Notes: generated by a model not told the origin, from the sequence alone. A stretch of 64,000 nt of DNA from Caulobacter segnis (GCF_019931575.1 NZ_CP082923.1:1984001-2048000), one strand, 5' to 3'. Counted from the stretch's first letter, positions 41,946 through 52,223 are shown. Made by a program: numbers and translations.

Positions 41946-43016
41946 TCAGGCGCTTGCGGCCAGGTCGACGAGGGATGGGTAGACGGCGGCTCCGTCGCAC
42001 AGCTTTTCGTAAAGCGCGACGTAGCGCCGAGCCATCGCCTCGGACGAGAACCTTGTGTCGAAACGCCGACGTACGAGGTTTCGATCCAAGGCGGTCGCGC
42101 GAATGATGGCTTCGGCGGCCTGATCGTCGTTGTCGACGATGAAGCCGGTGACGCCGTCGTCGATCACCTCGGGCACCGAGCCGCAGCGATAGGCCACCAC
42201 CGGCGTCCCGCAGGCCATGGCCTCGATCATCACCAGGCCGAAGGGCTCGGGCCAGTCGATCGGGAAAAGCAGGGCCTCGGCCCCGCCCAGGAAGGCCGAC
42301 TTCTCATGGTCGCCGATCTCACCGACGAACTCGATCAGCGGGTCGGCCAGCAGCGGCTCGATCGTGGTCTCGAAATAGGCGCGGTCGGCGGGGTCGACCT
42401 TGGCGGCGAGCCGCAGGCGCTTGCCCAGGCGCTTGGCCAGCATGATCGCCCGGTCCGGCCGCTTTTCGGGCGAGATGCGGCCCAGGAAGGCCAGATAGCC
42501 GTCGCTCTTCTCGGAGAACCTGTAGAGGTCCGCGTTCATGCCGTGGTGGACCGTGCCGGCCCAGTTGGCGAAGGGCAGGGGGCGGCGCTGGTCGTCGCTG
42601 ATCGAGACCAGCGGAAACTGGGGCCAGCGCTTGTAGACGGCGGGCAGGTCCTTCAGGTCCAGGCGGCCGTGCAGAGTGGTCAGGGTCCGCTCGGCCCGAT
42701 CGGCGAAGAACGGGAACTGCACCATGTCGGTGTGGAAGTGGATGACGTCGAACGCGTCGGCCATCGCCCGCACCTCGGCGATCTGGGCCAGGTGGGCGGC
42801 CAGGTCGGACTTCAGGGGTGCGGGATCCAGGCGGATGGCCTGGTCACGGGTGGCGACCAGCCGGGCCTTGGTGTGGGCGTCGGCGCTGGCGAACAGCGTG
42901 ACCTCATGGCCCAGATCGACGAGGGCGTCGGTCAGATGCGCGACGACGCGCTCGGTTCCGCCATACAGACGTGGCGGAACGGCCTCGTAAAGGGGAGTGA
43001 CCTGAGCGATCTTCAT
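41946..43016 (-). CDS. GT4-family glycosyltransferase
   Basis: This 356-residue GT-B enzyme has VTPLYEAVPPRLYGGTERVV at its N-terminus, FLGRISPEKRPDRAI in the middle and EPFGLVMIEAMACGTPVVAY, the EX7E retaining motif, near residue 270. It transfers a sugar from a nucleotide-sugar donor. The start at 43016 (MKIAQVTPL) fits the family. Pairing with a debranching-type enzyme suggests formation or turnover of a glucan or trehalose-like compound. Confidence 0.85.
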   Translation of the reverse strand: MKIAQVTPLYEAVPPRLYGGTERVVAHLTDALVDLGHEVTLFASADAHTKARLVATRDQAIRLDPAPLKSDLAAHLAQIAEVRAMADAFDVIHFHTDMVQFPFFADRAERTLTTLHGRLDLKDLPAVYKRWPQFPLVSISDDQRRPLPFANWAGTVHHGMNADLYRFSEKSDGYLAFLGRISPEKRPDRAIMLAKRLGKRLRLAAKVDPADRAYFETTIEPLLADPLIEFVGEIGDHEKSAFLGGAEALLFPIDWPEPFGLVMIEAMACGTPVVAYRCGSVPEVIDDGVTGFIVDNDDQAAEAIIRATALDRNLVRRRFDTRFSSEAMARRYVALYEKLCDGAAVYPSLVDLAASA

Positions 43017-43113
43017 GGGCGGACCTTGAGCGAGGGAACTGGACGCGGCGCTGGTCCGCCTCAAATCAGTTCCGTCGATCGCGATTGGTTCCGCCGAACG
43101 CCTTCTTGCGGCC

Positions 43114-43293
43114 TTATTGCTGACTGGTGCGCCGTTCCAGGCGCTCTAGTCGCTCGCGTTCCTGCCGCTCGTCGCGCTTGCGTCGTCGATACCGGCTGTA
43201 GACCTTGCGGGCCACGGCATCGAGGCGCGGCAGGAAATAGATCACAATGAGGGCGCAGATCGCGGCCGCGATCACAACTGGCGCGCTGAACAT
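43114..43293 (-). CDS. 59-residue membrane-anchored basic protein
   Basis: The frame encodes a single N-terminal transmembrane helix (VVIAAAICALIVIYFL) followed by a long Arg/Glu-rich coil (YRRRKRDERQERERLERLE). AGGGGAA lies seven bases before the ATG. Its composition is that of small inner-membrane proteins with a cytoplasmic charged tail. No family is recognised. Confidence 0.6.
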   Translation of the reverse strand: MFSAPVVIAAAICALIVIYFLPRLDAVARKVYSRYRRRKRDERQERERLERLERRTSQQ

Positions 43294-43589
43294 GGCAGTT
43301 CCCCTGAAGCCTACAGTTAGGGCTTCCCCCCCCTAAACCGGCGGTCGCACCGCCGATAATCAATCATTCACCATAAGGCTCAGCTGATCAATCGATGTTG
43401 TGTGACAGTGGGGGTCACTACTTCTGATGATCGCCCTTTGGTCTTTTCACCCATGGGTTCGCAAGTCGATGACGCTTTTTAGGCCTTCGCGAGGCCATTG
43501 GCGGGCAAGCGCGGCTTGGGATCGCATTGCGTTTCGGCGACGGGCGGACCTATAAGCCTGCTCGAAAGTCCAGTCCTTCGAGGGATTCC

Positions 43590-44162
43590 ATGAGCACCGA
43601 CTTCGCCGCCGCGCGGCTGAACATGGTCGAGAGCCAAATTCGCACCGCCGACGTCACCGATCTGCCGCTGCAGGACGCGCTGCGCGTCGTGGCGCGCGAG
43701 GCGGTTGTCCCGACTTCGAAGGCCTATCTGGCCTATGCCGACGCCGACATCGAATACGCGCCCGGCCGTTGGCTGCTGCGTCCGCGCGAGGTGGGCAAGC
43801 TCCTGCAGGTCCTGAAGGCCCGCGAAGGCGAGAAGGCCCTGGCCATCGCCGCGCCCTACGCGGCCGCCGTCCTGGAAAAGATGGGCCTGGCGGTCACCCG
43901 CCTGGAAGGCGACGACCTGAAGGCCGTGCCGGCCGGCTCCTACGACGTGATCATCTGCGAAGGCGCCGTGGCGCTGGCGCCCAAGGCCTGGCAGGACGCC
44001 TTGGCCGTCGGCGGCCGCCTGGGCGTGATCGAGCGCACCGGCCCGGTGGGCCGCGCGACCATCTATCTGCGCGCCGAGGACGGCGTGGGCCGCCGCCAGG
44101 CCTTCGACGCCTCGCCCCCCGTGCTGGCGGGCTTCGAGGCCGAGGCCGGTTTCAGTTTCTAG
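43590..44162 (+). CDS. pcm: protein-L-isoaspartate O-methyltransferase family protein, degenerate SAM motif
   Basis: This 190-residue protein has the Pcm N-terminus (NMVESQIRTADVTD) and overall layout, but the SAM-binding motif I, normally VLEIGTGSGYQ, reads ALAIAAPYAAAVLEKMG. Loss of the GxGxG loop suggests little or no SAM binding. It stands just before the RsaF-like gene, which in Caulobacter matches a known neighbourhood. It could be a pseudoenzyme. Confidence 0.75.
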   Translation: MSTDFAAARLNMVESQIRTADVTDLPLQDALRVVAREAVVPTSKAYLAYADADIEYAPGRWLLRPREVGKLLQVLKAREGEKALAIAAPYAAAVLEKMGLAVTRLEGDDLKAVPAGSYDVIICEGAVALAPKAWQDALAVGGRLGVIERTGPVGRATIYLRAEDGVGRRQAFDASPPVLAGFEAEAGFSF

Positions 44163-44284
44163 ACCGCAACGCCGCCGCAACGTCTGCGTGAAAAAAGCTT
44201 AACTGGCGGCGTCTGGCGGTCCGCCTTACACGCGATCATATTGTGGCAGGGCGCGAACTTCGCGTGATTGGGGATAGAATCTTG

Positions 44285-45745
44285 ATGTCGAACCGTCGAC
44301 GGGCCGGATTGCTGGCCGCCGCTTGCAGCGCTGGCCTGATGGTCGGCGTGTTTTCCGCTGCGCCCCTTTCGACGGTAAGGGCCGAGACCCTGGCCGACGC
44401 GATCGCCCTGGCTTACCAGACCAACCCGACCCTGCAGCAGCAGCGCGCCAGCGCCCGGATCACGGACGAGGGCGTGGTCCAGGCCAAGACCGGCTTCCGT
44501 CCGACCGTCGGCGGCGAGCTGGACGTCACGGGGTCGAACACCAACCCGCCCGGCTCGGGTCCCAACACGAAGATCTCGGGCAGCAGCGCGACGGTCTCGA
44601 TCAGCCAGCCGCTCTATACGGGCGGTCGCGCCAGCGCCAATCTCAGCGCCGCCGAGGCCGACGTGCTGTCGTCCCGCGAGACGCTGCGTTCGGTCGAGCA
44701 GAGCGTGCTGGTCAATGTCGTCCAGGCCTATGTCGACGTCCGCCGCGACCAGGAACGCCTGCGCATCGCCAAGGAGAACGTCGCGGTCCTGCAGCGCCAG
44801 CTGGATGAATCCAACGCCCGCTTCGACGTAGGCGAGATCACCCGCACCGACGTGGCCCAATCCCAAGCCCGCCTGGCCGCAGCCAAGGCCGGCCTGTCGG
44901 GCGCCCAGGCCCAGCTGGAAGTCAGCCGCGCCGGCTACGCCGCCACCGTCGGCCAGACGCCCAGCGAGCTGGCCCCGGAACCGACCCTGGCCGGCCTGCT
45001 GCCGGGTTCGGTCGACCAGGCCTTCGAGGCCGCCCAGACCACCAACCCGGGCGTGACCTCGGCCAAGTACAATGAGCAGGCCGCCGCCGCCCGCGTGGCC
45101 GTGGCCAAGGCCGGCTACCGTCCGACCGTCTCGGCGCGCGCCGGCCTTGGCTACGCCGCCGACCGCACCGGCGGCGCCGGCAGCCAGTTCGACGACTACA
45201 GCCGCACCGTCTCGGGCGCGATCACGGCTTCGGTGCCGATCTTCACCGGCGGCCTGACGACCTCGCAGGTCCGCGCCGCCAACGAACGCGAGAACGCCGC
45301 CCGCAGCGCCACCGAAGGCGCCAAGCGCACGGCGATCCAGCAGGTCTCGAACGCCTGGAGCAATCTCCTGGCCTCGCGCGCCCAACTGGTCTCGAACGAG
45401 GAGCAGGTCCGCGCCACCCGCATCGCCTTCGAGGGCGTGCGCCAGGAGAAGCAGGTCGGCCTGCGCACGACCCTGGACGTGCTGAACGCCCAGCTGGAGT
45501 TGTCGAACGCCGAGCTGGCCCTGGTTGGCGCCCGCCGCGACGAATATGTGGCCAGCGCCGTCGTGCTGCAGGCCATGGGCCAGCTGGACGTCTCCAAGCT
45601 GTCGTCGACCACGACGGCCTACGATCCGAAGACGTCCTACGACCGCGTGACGCACAGCGTGGGCTGGGTGCCGTGGGAGCCGGTCGTCCAGGCGATCGAC
45701 AAGGTCGGCGCGCCCTCGACCAAGCCGCAGGGCGGATCTAAGTAG
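44285..45745 (+). CDS. rsaF: TolC/RsaF-type outer-membrane efflux/secretion factor
   Basis: This 486-residue protein has a signal peptide (AAPLSTVRA, about residue 34), two homologous helical-hairpin/strand repeats (ETLADAIALAYQTNP with LYTGG; VDQAFEAAQTTNPG with IFTGG) and many Gln/Ala coiled coils. It forms the trimeric exit duct of type I secretion or efflux. Position beside popZ corresponds to RsaFb, which serves S-layer export in C. crescentus. ATG 44285 fits the signal peptide. Confidence 0.88.
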   Translation: MSNRRRAGLLAAACSAGLMVGVFSAAPLSTVRAETLADAIALAYQTNPTLQQQRASARITDEGVVQAKTGFRPTVGGELDVTGSNTNPPGSGPNTKISGSSATVSISQPLYTGGRASANLSAAEADVLSSRETLRSVEQSVLVNVVQAYVDVRRDQERLRIAKENVAVLQRQLDESNARFDVGEITRTDVAQSQARLAAAKAGLSGAQAQLEVSRAGYAATVGQTPSELAPEPTLAGLLPGSVDQAFEAAQTTNPGVTSAKYNEQAAAARVAVAKAGYRPTVSARAGLGYAADRTGGAGSQFDDYSRTVSGAITASVPIFTGGLTTSQVRAANERENAARSATEGAKRTAIQQVSNAWSNLLASRAQLVSNEEQVRATRIAFEGVRQEKQVGLRTTLDVLNAQLELSNAELALVGARRDEYVASAVVLQAMGQLDVSKLSSTTTAYDPKTSYDRVTHSVGWVPWEPVVQAIDKVGAPSTKPQGGSK

Positions 45746-45876
45746 GACAAGCGCCCGCGTCGATTTCGCCCAGGCGCGGACTTGCGCTTGCTTAACACGC
45801 GTAAGTCTGCACCATCGCGGACGAAGCGCGTCCTAGAGCGCGCAAGGATTCGTACCTCTTTACGACGGCTTCGCAC

Positions 45877-46419
45877 ATGTCCGATCAGAGCTCTCAAGAA
45901 CCGACGATGGAGGAGATCCTCGCCTCCATCCGACGCATCATCTCTGAGGATGATGCGCCGGCGGAGCCGGCTGCCGAGGCCGCGCCCGAGCCGGAACTGG
46001 AAGCCGAGCCCGAGCCGGAACCGGAGCCCATCGAGGAAGACGTCCTCGAGCTGACCGATCCGATCGCGCCCGAGCCGGAGCCGGAACCCGAGCTGCCGCC
46101 GCTCGAGACGGTCGGCGACATCGACGTCTATTCGCCGCCGCCGCCCGAGCCGGAACCGGCGCCCGCGTCGCCGCCGATCTTCGATCGCGACGAAGTGGCC
46201 GACAACCTGGTCGGCGACACCGCCGCCTCGGCCGCCGCCAGCGCCTTCGGCAGCCTGAGCTCGGCCCTGCTGATGCCCAAGGACGGCCGCACTCTGGAAG
46301 ACGTCGTGCGCGAGCTGCTGCGCCCGCTGCTCAAGGAGTGGCTGGACCAGAACCTGCCGCGCATCGTCGAGACCAAGGTCGAGGAAGAGGTACAGCGCAT
46401 CGCTCGCGGTCGCGGCTAG
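45877..46419 (+). CDS. popZ: polar organising protein PopZ
   Basis: This 180-residue protein has the N-terminal helix EPTMEEILASIRRIISED, an acidic Pro/Glu-rich disordered middle (many EPEP repeats, about residues 27-100) and a C-terminal helical oligomerisation region (RTLEDVVRELLRPLLKEWLD...). PopZ forms a polar matrix that holds ParB-parS and regulators at the cell poles. A CcrM GATTC site lies at 45847-45851, 25-30 bp before the start. A terminator follows. Confidence 0.97.
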   Translation: MSDQSSQEPTMEEILASIRRIISEDDAPAEPAAEAAPEPELEAEPEPEPEPIEEDVLELTDPIAPEPEPEPELPPLETVGDIDVYSPPPPEPEPAPASPPIFDRDEVADNLVGDTAASAAASAFGSLSSALLMPKDGRTLEDVVRELLRPLLKEWLDQNLPRIVETKVEEEVQRIARGRG

Positions 46420-46443
46420 GCTCTTCCGAGACCCGGAAAATCG

Positions 46444-46471
46444 AGGCGGTCGCCGTGGCGGCCGCCTTTTT
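46444..46471 (+). terminator. Rho-independent terminator after popZ
   Basis: AGGCGGTCGCC pairs with GGCGGCCGCCT (one wobble), followed by TTTTT. Confidence 0.85.
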
Positions 46472-46545
46472 CGTTGCGAAATACCTCAGAAAACCAAGGC
46501 CCGGCGGTTTCGCGCCGGGGCCGCAGATGGCATATCCGCTCCGCC

Positions 46546-49266
46546 ATGCTCGATAAGACCTTCGATCCCAAATCCGTCGAACCTCGCCTGTACGCCGCCT
46601 GGGAGGCCTCCGGGGCCTTCAAGCCCAGCGAGGACCCCAGCGCCGAACCGTTCGTCATCGTCATCCCGCCGCCGAACGTGACGGGCTCGCTGCACATCGG
46701 CCACGCGCTGAACAACACGCTGCAGGACGTGCTGACCCGCTTCCACCGCATGCGCGGCAAGGCCGCCCTGTGGCTGCCGGGCACCGACCACGCGGGCATC
46801 GCGACCCAGATGGTCGTCGAGCGTCAGTTGGCGGCCCAAGGTAACATCGGCCGGCGCGACATGGGCCGCGAGGCCTTCGTCGACAAGGTCTGGGAATGGA
46901 AGGCCGAGAGCGGCGGGGCCATCACCAACCAGCTGCGCCGCCTGGGCGCCAGCTGCGACTGGTCGCGCGAGCGCTTCACCCTGGACGAAGGCCTGTCGGC
47001 CGCTGTTCGCAAGGTGTTCGTCCAGCTCTACAAGCAGAACCTGCTTTATCGCGACAAGCGCCTGGTCAACTGGGACCCGCAGTTCCAGACCGCCATCTCC
47101 GACCTCGAGGTCGAGCAGAAGGAGGTCGACGGCGCCTACTGGCACTTCGCCTATCCGCTGGCCGACGGCGTCACCTACCAGCACCCGATCGCCTTCGATG
47201 ACGAGGGTAAGCCGACCGAGTTCGAGACCCGCGACTACATCGTCGTGGCGACCACGCGTCCGGAGACGATGCTGGGCGACACCGGCGTGGCGGTTCACCC
47301 TGACGACGAGCGCTACAAGGGCCTGGTCGGCAAGTTCGTGAATCTGCCGATCGTCGGCCGCCGCATCCCGATCGTCGCCGACGACTACGCCGACCCGACC
47401 AAGGGCTCGGGCGCGGTGAAGATCACGCCCGCGCACGACTTCAACGACTTCGGCGTCGGCAAGCGCGCCGGCCTGGAGGCGATCAACATCCTGACGCCCG
47501 AGGCCAAGCTGAATGACTCGGTTCCGGCCGAGTTCGTCGGCCTGGACCGCTTCGTCGCGCGCAAGGCCATCGTCGCCCGCGCCGAGGAAGAGGGCTGGCT
47601 GAAGGAGATCGAGAAGACCAAGCACATGGTCCCGCACGGCGACCGTTCGGGCGTGGTCATCGAGCCGTTCCTGACCGACCAGTGGTACGTCGACGCCAAG
47701 ACCCTGGCTCAACCGGCCCTGAAGGCCGTCGAGAACGGCGACACGGTCTTCGAACCCCGCCACTGGGAGAAGACCTACTTCGAATGGCTGCGCAACATCG
47801 AGCCGTGGTGCGTCTCGCGCCAGCTGTGGTGGGGCCACCGCATCCCGGCCTGGTTCGGCCCGGAAGGCGCGATCTTCGTCGAAGAGACGGAAGAGGCCGC
47901 CTACGCCGCCGCCAAGGCCCAGTTCGGCGAGAACGTCGTCCTGACCCAGGACGAAGACGTCCTCGACACCTGGTTCAGCTCGGCCCTGTGGCCGTTCTCG
48001 ACCCTGGGGTGGCCGGAAAAGACCGCCGACCTGGCCCGGTTCTACCCGACCAGCACCCTGGTCACCGGCTTCGACATCATCTTCTTCTGGGTCGCCCGGA
48101 TGATGATGATGGGCATCCACTTCATGGGCGAAGTCCCGTTCAAGCAGGTGTTCATCAACGCCCTCGTCCGTGACGAGAAGGGCGCCAAGATGAGCAAGTC
48201 CAAGGGCAACGTGATGGATCCGTTGATCCTGATCGACGAACTGGGCTGCGACGCGGTGCGCTTCACCATGACGGCGATGTCGGGCCAGGCGCGCGACATC
48301 AAGCTCTCCAAGCAGCGCATCGAGGGCTATCGCAACTTCGGCACCAAGCTGTGGAACGCTTCGCGCTTCGCCCAGATGAACGAGTGCGTGCGCGTCGAGG
48401 GCTTCGATCCCGCGACCGTGCAGCAGCCGATCAACAAGTGGATCCGCGGCGAGACGGTCAAGACGGTCGCCGAGGTCACCAAGGCCCTGGAAGCCCCGTC
48501 GTTCGACGAGGCCGCCGGCGCCCTGTACCGCTTCGTCTGGAACGTCTTCTGCGACTGGTACCTGGAGCTGGCCAAGCCGATCCTGAACGGCGATGACGCG
48601 GCGGCCAAGGCCGAGACCCGCGCCACCGCCGCCTGGGCGCTGGACGTGATCCTCAAGCTTCTGCATCCGGTGATGCCGTTCATCACCGAGGAGCTGTGGG
48701 AGAAGACCGCCGAGTTCGGCCCGGCCCGCGACAGCATGCTGATCTCGGCCCAGTGGCCGGACCTGCCGGAAGGCTGGATCGACCCCGAGGCCGAGGCCGA
48801 GATCGGCTGGCTGGTCGAAACCGTCGGCGAGATCCGCTCGATCCGCGCCGAGATGAACGTGCCGCCGTCGGCCAAGCCGGCGCTCAGCGTCGTCGGCGCC
48901 AGCGCCGAGACCAAGGCGCGCCTGGCCCGTCACCGCGACCTGCTGCTGACCCTGGCCCGGCTGGATAGCGTCCGCGAAGCTGAAACCCCTCCGACGGGCT
49001 CGGTCCCGATCGTGATGGGCGAAGCGACCGGCGCCCTGGCCATCGCCGACTTCATCGACCTGGCCGCCGAGAAGGCGCGCTTGACCAAGGAAATCGCCGG
49101 CCACGTCGGCGAGATCGAGAAGGTCGGCAAGAAGCTCGGCAACCCCGACTTCCTGGCCCGCGCCAAGGAAGAGGTCGTCGAGGAGAACCGCGAGCGCCTC
49201 GCCGAAGCCGAAGCCGCCAAGGCCAAGCTCGAAGCGGCGCTGAGCCGTCTGGAGTCGGTGGGCTAG
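46546..49266 (+). CDS. valS: valyl-tRNA synthetase
   Basis: This 906-residue class I synthetase has HIGH (LHIGHALN, near residue 48), KMSKS (AKMSKSKGN, near 550), the editing domain around [13 protein letters not shown], and a C-terminal coiled coil. It charges tRNA-Val. ATG 46546 fits the family N-terminus ([16 protein letters not shown]). A terminator follows the stop. Confidence 0.97.
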   Translation: MLDKTFDPKSVEPRLYAAWEASGAFKPSEDPSAEPFVIVIPPPNVTGSLHIGHALNNTLQDVLTRFHRMRGKAALWLPGTDHAGIATQMVVERQLAAQGNIGRRDMGREAFVDKVWEWKAESGGAITNQLRRLGASCDWSRERFTLDEGLSAAVRKVFVQLYKQNLLYRDKRLVNWDPQFQTAISDLEVEQKEVDGAYWHFAYPLADGVTYQHPIAFDDEGKPTEFETRDYIVVATTRPETMLGDTGVAVHPDDERYKGLVGKFVNLPIVGRRIPIVADDYADPTKGSGAVKITPAHDFNDFGVGKRAGLEAINILTPEAKLNDSVPAEFVGLDRFVARKAIVARAEEEGWLKEIEKTKHMVPHGDRSGVVIEPFLTDQWYVDAKTLAQPALKAVENGDTVFEPRHWEKTYFEWLRNIEPWCVSRQLWWGHRIPAWFGPEGAIFVEETEEAAYAAAKAQFGENVVLTQDEDVLDTWFSSALWPFSTLGWPEKTADLARFYPTSTLVTGFDIIFFWVARMMMMGIHFMGEVPFKQVFINALVRDEKGAKMSKSKGNVMDPLILIDELGCDAVRFTMTAMSGQARDIKLSKQRIEGYRNFGTKLWNASRFAQMNECVRVEGFDPATVQQPINKWIRGETVKTVAEVTKALEAPSFDEAAGALYRFVWNVFCDWYLELAKPILNGDDAAAKAETRATAAWALDVILKLLHPVMPFITEELWEKTAEFGPARDSMLISAQWPDLPEGWIDPEAEAEIGWLVETVGEIRSIRAEMNVPPSAKPALSVVGASAETKARLARHRDLLLTLARLDSVREAETPPTGSVPIVMGEATGALAIADFIDLAAEKARLTKEIAGHVGEIEKVGKKLGNPDFLARAKEEVVEENRERLAEAEAAKAKLEAALSRLESVG

Positions 49267-49290
49267 GGGCTCATCGCAGCGAATAGGGAA

Positions 49291-49326
49291 GGGCGGCGTC
49301 TCCTCGAGAGCGCCGCCCTTTTCTTA
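49291..49326. terminator. Rho-independent terminator after valS
   Basis: GGGCGGCGTCTC pairs with GAGA-G-CGCCGCCC (one bulge), followed by TTTTC. The T tract overlaps the end of the convergent gene. Confidence 0.85.
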
Positions 49327-50559
49327 TTTGGCGTAGACCGCGTCGCGCAGTTCGCGGGTCACCTGGCCGTTCATGCCTTCGAAGGCGGTGTTGGACATCA
49401 GCACCACGGTGAGTCCGTTCTTCGGATCGACGAACCAGTTGTGGCCGTAGACGCCGCCCCAGGCCAGGGTTCCCGCGCCTTGCGGGGTCTTGGCCAGCGC
49501 CGGATCGTCCAGCACCGCCCAGCCATAGCCGAAGCCCCAGCCGGGCCCTTGCGTCGCCGCCTGCGGGCCGACCTGGTCCTTGGTCATCTCGGCGACCGTC
49601 GCGCCCTTCAGGATCGGCGCGCCGCCCTTGCGGAGGGCCTCCAGCAGAGCCAGCACGTCGCCGGCCTTGCCGACCATGCCGGCGCCGCCGGACGGGAATT
49701 CCTCGGCGTGGGTCGCGCGGCTAGGCGCGAAGCGGACGAAGGTCGGACCGATCGGGACGTCCTGGTTGTCGGTCATCCGCGTCGGCGCCGGCTGGGCGTT
49801 GGCGTATGGCGTGGCCAGGCGGGCGGCGTCCTTGGCGACGAAGCCGGCGTCCTTCAGGCCCAACGGGGTCGTGACCGTCTCGGCCACCACCTCGGGCAGG
49901 GTCTTGCCCGCGGCTTTCTCGACGACGTCGCCCAGCACGTCGATGGCCACCGAGTAGCGCCACTTCGAGCCCGGCGGAAAGGCCAGCGGGGCCTGGCCGA
50001 TGCGGCGGACGTTCTCGTCCAGGCTGATCCCCGACAGGTCGATGCCGTCCGAGACGCCCAGCGCGTGGTACGGGTGCGACGGCCCCTCGGCCAGGCCGTA
50101 GGTCAGGCCGGCGGTGTGGGTCAGCAACTGGTGGATGGTGATGACGGGCGTCGTCCCGCTGGCCAGCTTCGGCTTGAAGTCCGGCAGGTAGGCGGTCACC
50201 GGATCGTCCAGCCGGACCTTGCCCTGCTCGACCAGGCGCATGATGGCGGCGCTGACGAACGGCTTGGTCACCGACGAGAAGCGGAAGACGGCGTCTTCGG
50301 TCATCGGCCGGCCCGCCTCGCGGTCGGCCAGGCCGGCGGCGCGGTGATAGACCAGCTTGCCGTCGCGGGCGACCAGCACCACCACGCCCACCAGCCGCTG
50401 CTCGGCGATGGCTCGGTCCAGCACGCCGTCGATCCGAGCCTTTAGCGCCGCGTCCGGCGCCGGGGCGAGGGTGTCCGCCCGGGACGCGGCGAGGGCGACG
50501 GCGGGCGCCGTCAGGGCCAGGCCCAGCGCGACGGCCAGCGGCTTCATCCAGGTGCGCAT
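49324..50559 (-). CDS. exported serine hydrolase, beta-lactamase (class C/PBP4-like) family
   Basis: This 411-residue protein has a signal peptide (to about residue 25, VALAA), the active-site serine in FRFSSVTKPF (SxxK), a Tyr in KWRYSV and a C-terminal GGVYGHNWF. Enzymes of this clan act as esterases, D-aminopeptidases or beta-lactamase-like hydrolases in the periplasm. Start at 50559 with GGGAG upstream. It is divergent from a second serine hydrolase. Confidence 0.82.
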   Translation of the reverse strand: MRTWMKPLAVALGLALTAPAVALAASRADTLAPAPDAALKARIDGVLDRAIAEQRLVGVVVLVARDGKLVYHRAAGLADREAGRPMTEDAVFRFSSVTKPFVSAAIMRLVEQGKVRLDDPVTAYLPDFKPKLASGTTPVITIHQLLTHTAGLTYGLAEGPSHPYHALGVSDGIDLSGISLDENVRRIGQAPLAFPPGSKWRYSVAIDVLGDVVEKAAGKTLPEVVAETVTTPLGLKDAGFVAKDAARLATPYANAQPAPTRMTDNQDVPIGPTFVRFAPSRATHAEEFPSGGAGMVGKAGDVLALLEALRKGGAPILKGATVAEMTKDQVGPQAATQGPGWGFGYGWAVLDDPALAKTPQGAGTLAWGGVYGHNWFVDPKNGLTVVLMSNTAFEGMNGQVTRELRDAVYAK

Positions 50560-50697
50560 CACGACTCCCTTGTCTTGTCGGTCCTGGATTTGAGCAATGC
50601 CGCGCGGTTCGCAAGGGGCTTGCGACATGACCAAGGATTAACTGGGCCAGGGCGCGCCCGGCTGGTCTTCTCCCGCCACGTATCAGGGGGCGTGAAC

Positions 50698-52092
50698 GTG
50701 AGAGTTTTGGGTCTGGGACTTCTAGCGCTGGGCCTGGCGGTCGCGAGCGCCCGGGCCGCGCCGGATCCGGTCGAGCACGCCGACGCCATCGTCCGCCGCG
50801 CCATGGCCGAGCAGCATATCCCGGGCCTGCAGATCGCCGTCGTGAAGGACAGCAAGATCGTCATGTCCCGCGCTTACGGCGTGGCCAATCTCGCCAAACG
50901 GACAGCGGTGACGCCGGATACGGTCTTTCCGATCAACTCGATCACCAAGGCCTTCACCGGTGTGGCCGCTATGCGCGAGGTCGAGGCGGGGAGGCTGGAT
51001 CTCTCCAAACCGATCGGAAGTTACGTCGCCGATCTGCCGGAGAGTTGGTGCGGGATCGAGGTCCGCCGCCTGCTCAGCCATACCTCGGGCCTGCCGGACT
51101 TCGACGACAGCGACGGCGACGGGGCGGCCGCCTGGAGCGCCACCCTGGCCAAGCCGATCCGGTTCCCGCCCGGTCAGCGGTTCGACTACAACCAGACCAA
51201 CTACGCGCTCGTGCAGATGGCCATCAATGGCCTGCGCGGGAGGCCGCGCGACGCGACCCTGGCCGACGAGCAGTTCGCCTTGGCCGGCATGAGCCATAGC
51301 GGCCATGGCGACACCCGCGACGCGAGGCCCGGGCGAGTGGTGTCCTACGGCTATCGCCAGGCCACGCCCGACCAGCCTGTCGTTAGGACCGAGATCTTCT
51401 CACCGCTGCATCGCGCGGCGGCCGGCATGAACAGCACCGCAGACGACATGGCCAGGTGGTTGATCGCCTTGCAGCGGGGCAAGCTGCTGGGGTCCGCCGC
51501 CCGCCAGGCGATGTGGACGCCCGTGGCCTTCACCAGCGGCCAGAACGGCCAATGGGGCATGGGTTGGCTGGTCCTGGATCGTCCGGCGCATCGCGCGGTG
51601 GCCATGACGGGCGGCAGCCGCTCGGCGGTCTATCTCTATCCGGACGACAAGGTCGGGGTGGTGATCCTGACCAACCTGGCCGGTTCGACGCCCGAGGACC
51701 TGGTCGACGAGATCGCCCAGGGCTTCATTCCCGGCATGACCTTGACCGGCGTTCCCGCCCTGCGCGCGGCTTTGACCGGACAGGAGGGGGCCGATCCGTC
51801 GGCGAGCGTCGCCGCCTTCCGCGCCGCCCATCCCGGCTTCGGGGCCGACGAGCACGCGCTGAACGACTGGGGCTATCGCCTGCTGGCCTTCGGCAAGCCG
51901 CGCTCGGCCCTGGCGGTGCTGAAACTGACGGCCGACCTCTATCCGGCCAGCGGCAACGCCTTCGACAGCCTGGGCGAGGCCTACGCCACCAACGGCGACA
52001 AGGCGTCGGCGATCGACGCCTATCGCAGGTCGCTGGCCCTGGATCCCTCGAACAAGAACGCCGAGGCCTGGTTGAAGCGGCTCGAAAAATGA
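50698..52092 (+). CDS. exported serine hydrolase (beta-lactamase fold) with C-terminal TPR repeats
   Basis: This 464-residue protein has a signal peptide, SITK active-site motif (NSITKAFTG), YNQTNY motif, then a C-terminal helical segment (about residues 360-464) with two TPR-type repeats (WGYRLLAFGKPRSALAVLKL; AYATNGDKASAIDAYRRSLALD). GTG 50698 is preferred since AGGGGG is seven bases upstream; GTG 50692 is the alternative. TPRs may dock a protein or substrate. Confidence 0.78.
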   Translation: MRVLGLGLLALGLAVASARAAPDPVEHADAIVRRAMAEQHIPGLQIAVVKDSKIVMSRAYGVANLAKRTAVTPDTVFPINSITKAFTGVAAMREVEAGRLDLSKPIGSYVADLPESWCGIEVRRLLSHTSGLPDFDDSDGDGAAAWSATLAKPIRFPPGQRFDYNQTNYALVQMAINGLRGRPRDATLADEQFALAGMSHSGHGDTRDARPGRVVSYGYRQATPDQPVVRTEIFSPLHRAAAGMNSTADDMARWLIALQRGKLLGSAARQAMWTPVAFTSGQNGQWGMGWLVLDRPAHRAVAMTGGSRSAVYLYPDDKVGVVILTNLAGSTPEDLVDEIAQGFIPGMTLTGVPALRAALTGQEGADPSASVAAFRAAHPGFGADEHALNDWGYRLLAFGKPRSALAVLKLTADLYPASGNAFDSLGEAYATNGDKASAIDAYRRSLALDPSNKNAEAWLKRLEK

Positions 52093-52223
52093 GCTGGGCG
52101 GGGTTGTAACTTATCAATGTTCTCCTAGCGTCAAACGGACGTTTGCATCCAGCTTCGGCCTGTGCTCTGTCTTCACCGAACGCGCTCGCTCAACAAGGCG
52201 CGACACCGTACCGGGAGAGTGAA

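Noticed and set aside
43061..43363. 100-codon minus-strand frame over the small membrane-protein gene
   Set aside because: Composition is shadow-like and has no ribosome site; the frame at 43114-43293 has a transmembrane helix and AGGGGAA.
44159..45655. Long antisense frame over the RsaF-like gene
   Set aside because: Gly/Ala/Arg-rich low-complexity translation mirrors the third-position GC of the real gene.
45746..45876. Possible CtrA box upstream of popZ (TTAACACGCGTAAG)
   Set aside because: Second half-site is wrong and spacing is six; only the CcrM GATTC site was kept.
46486..49104. 872-codon antisense frame over valS
   Set aside because: It is the complement of a GC-rich housekeeping gene and has no domain text.
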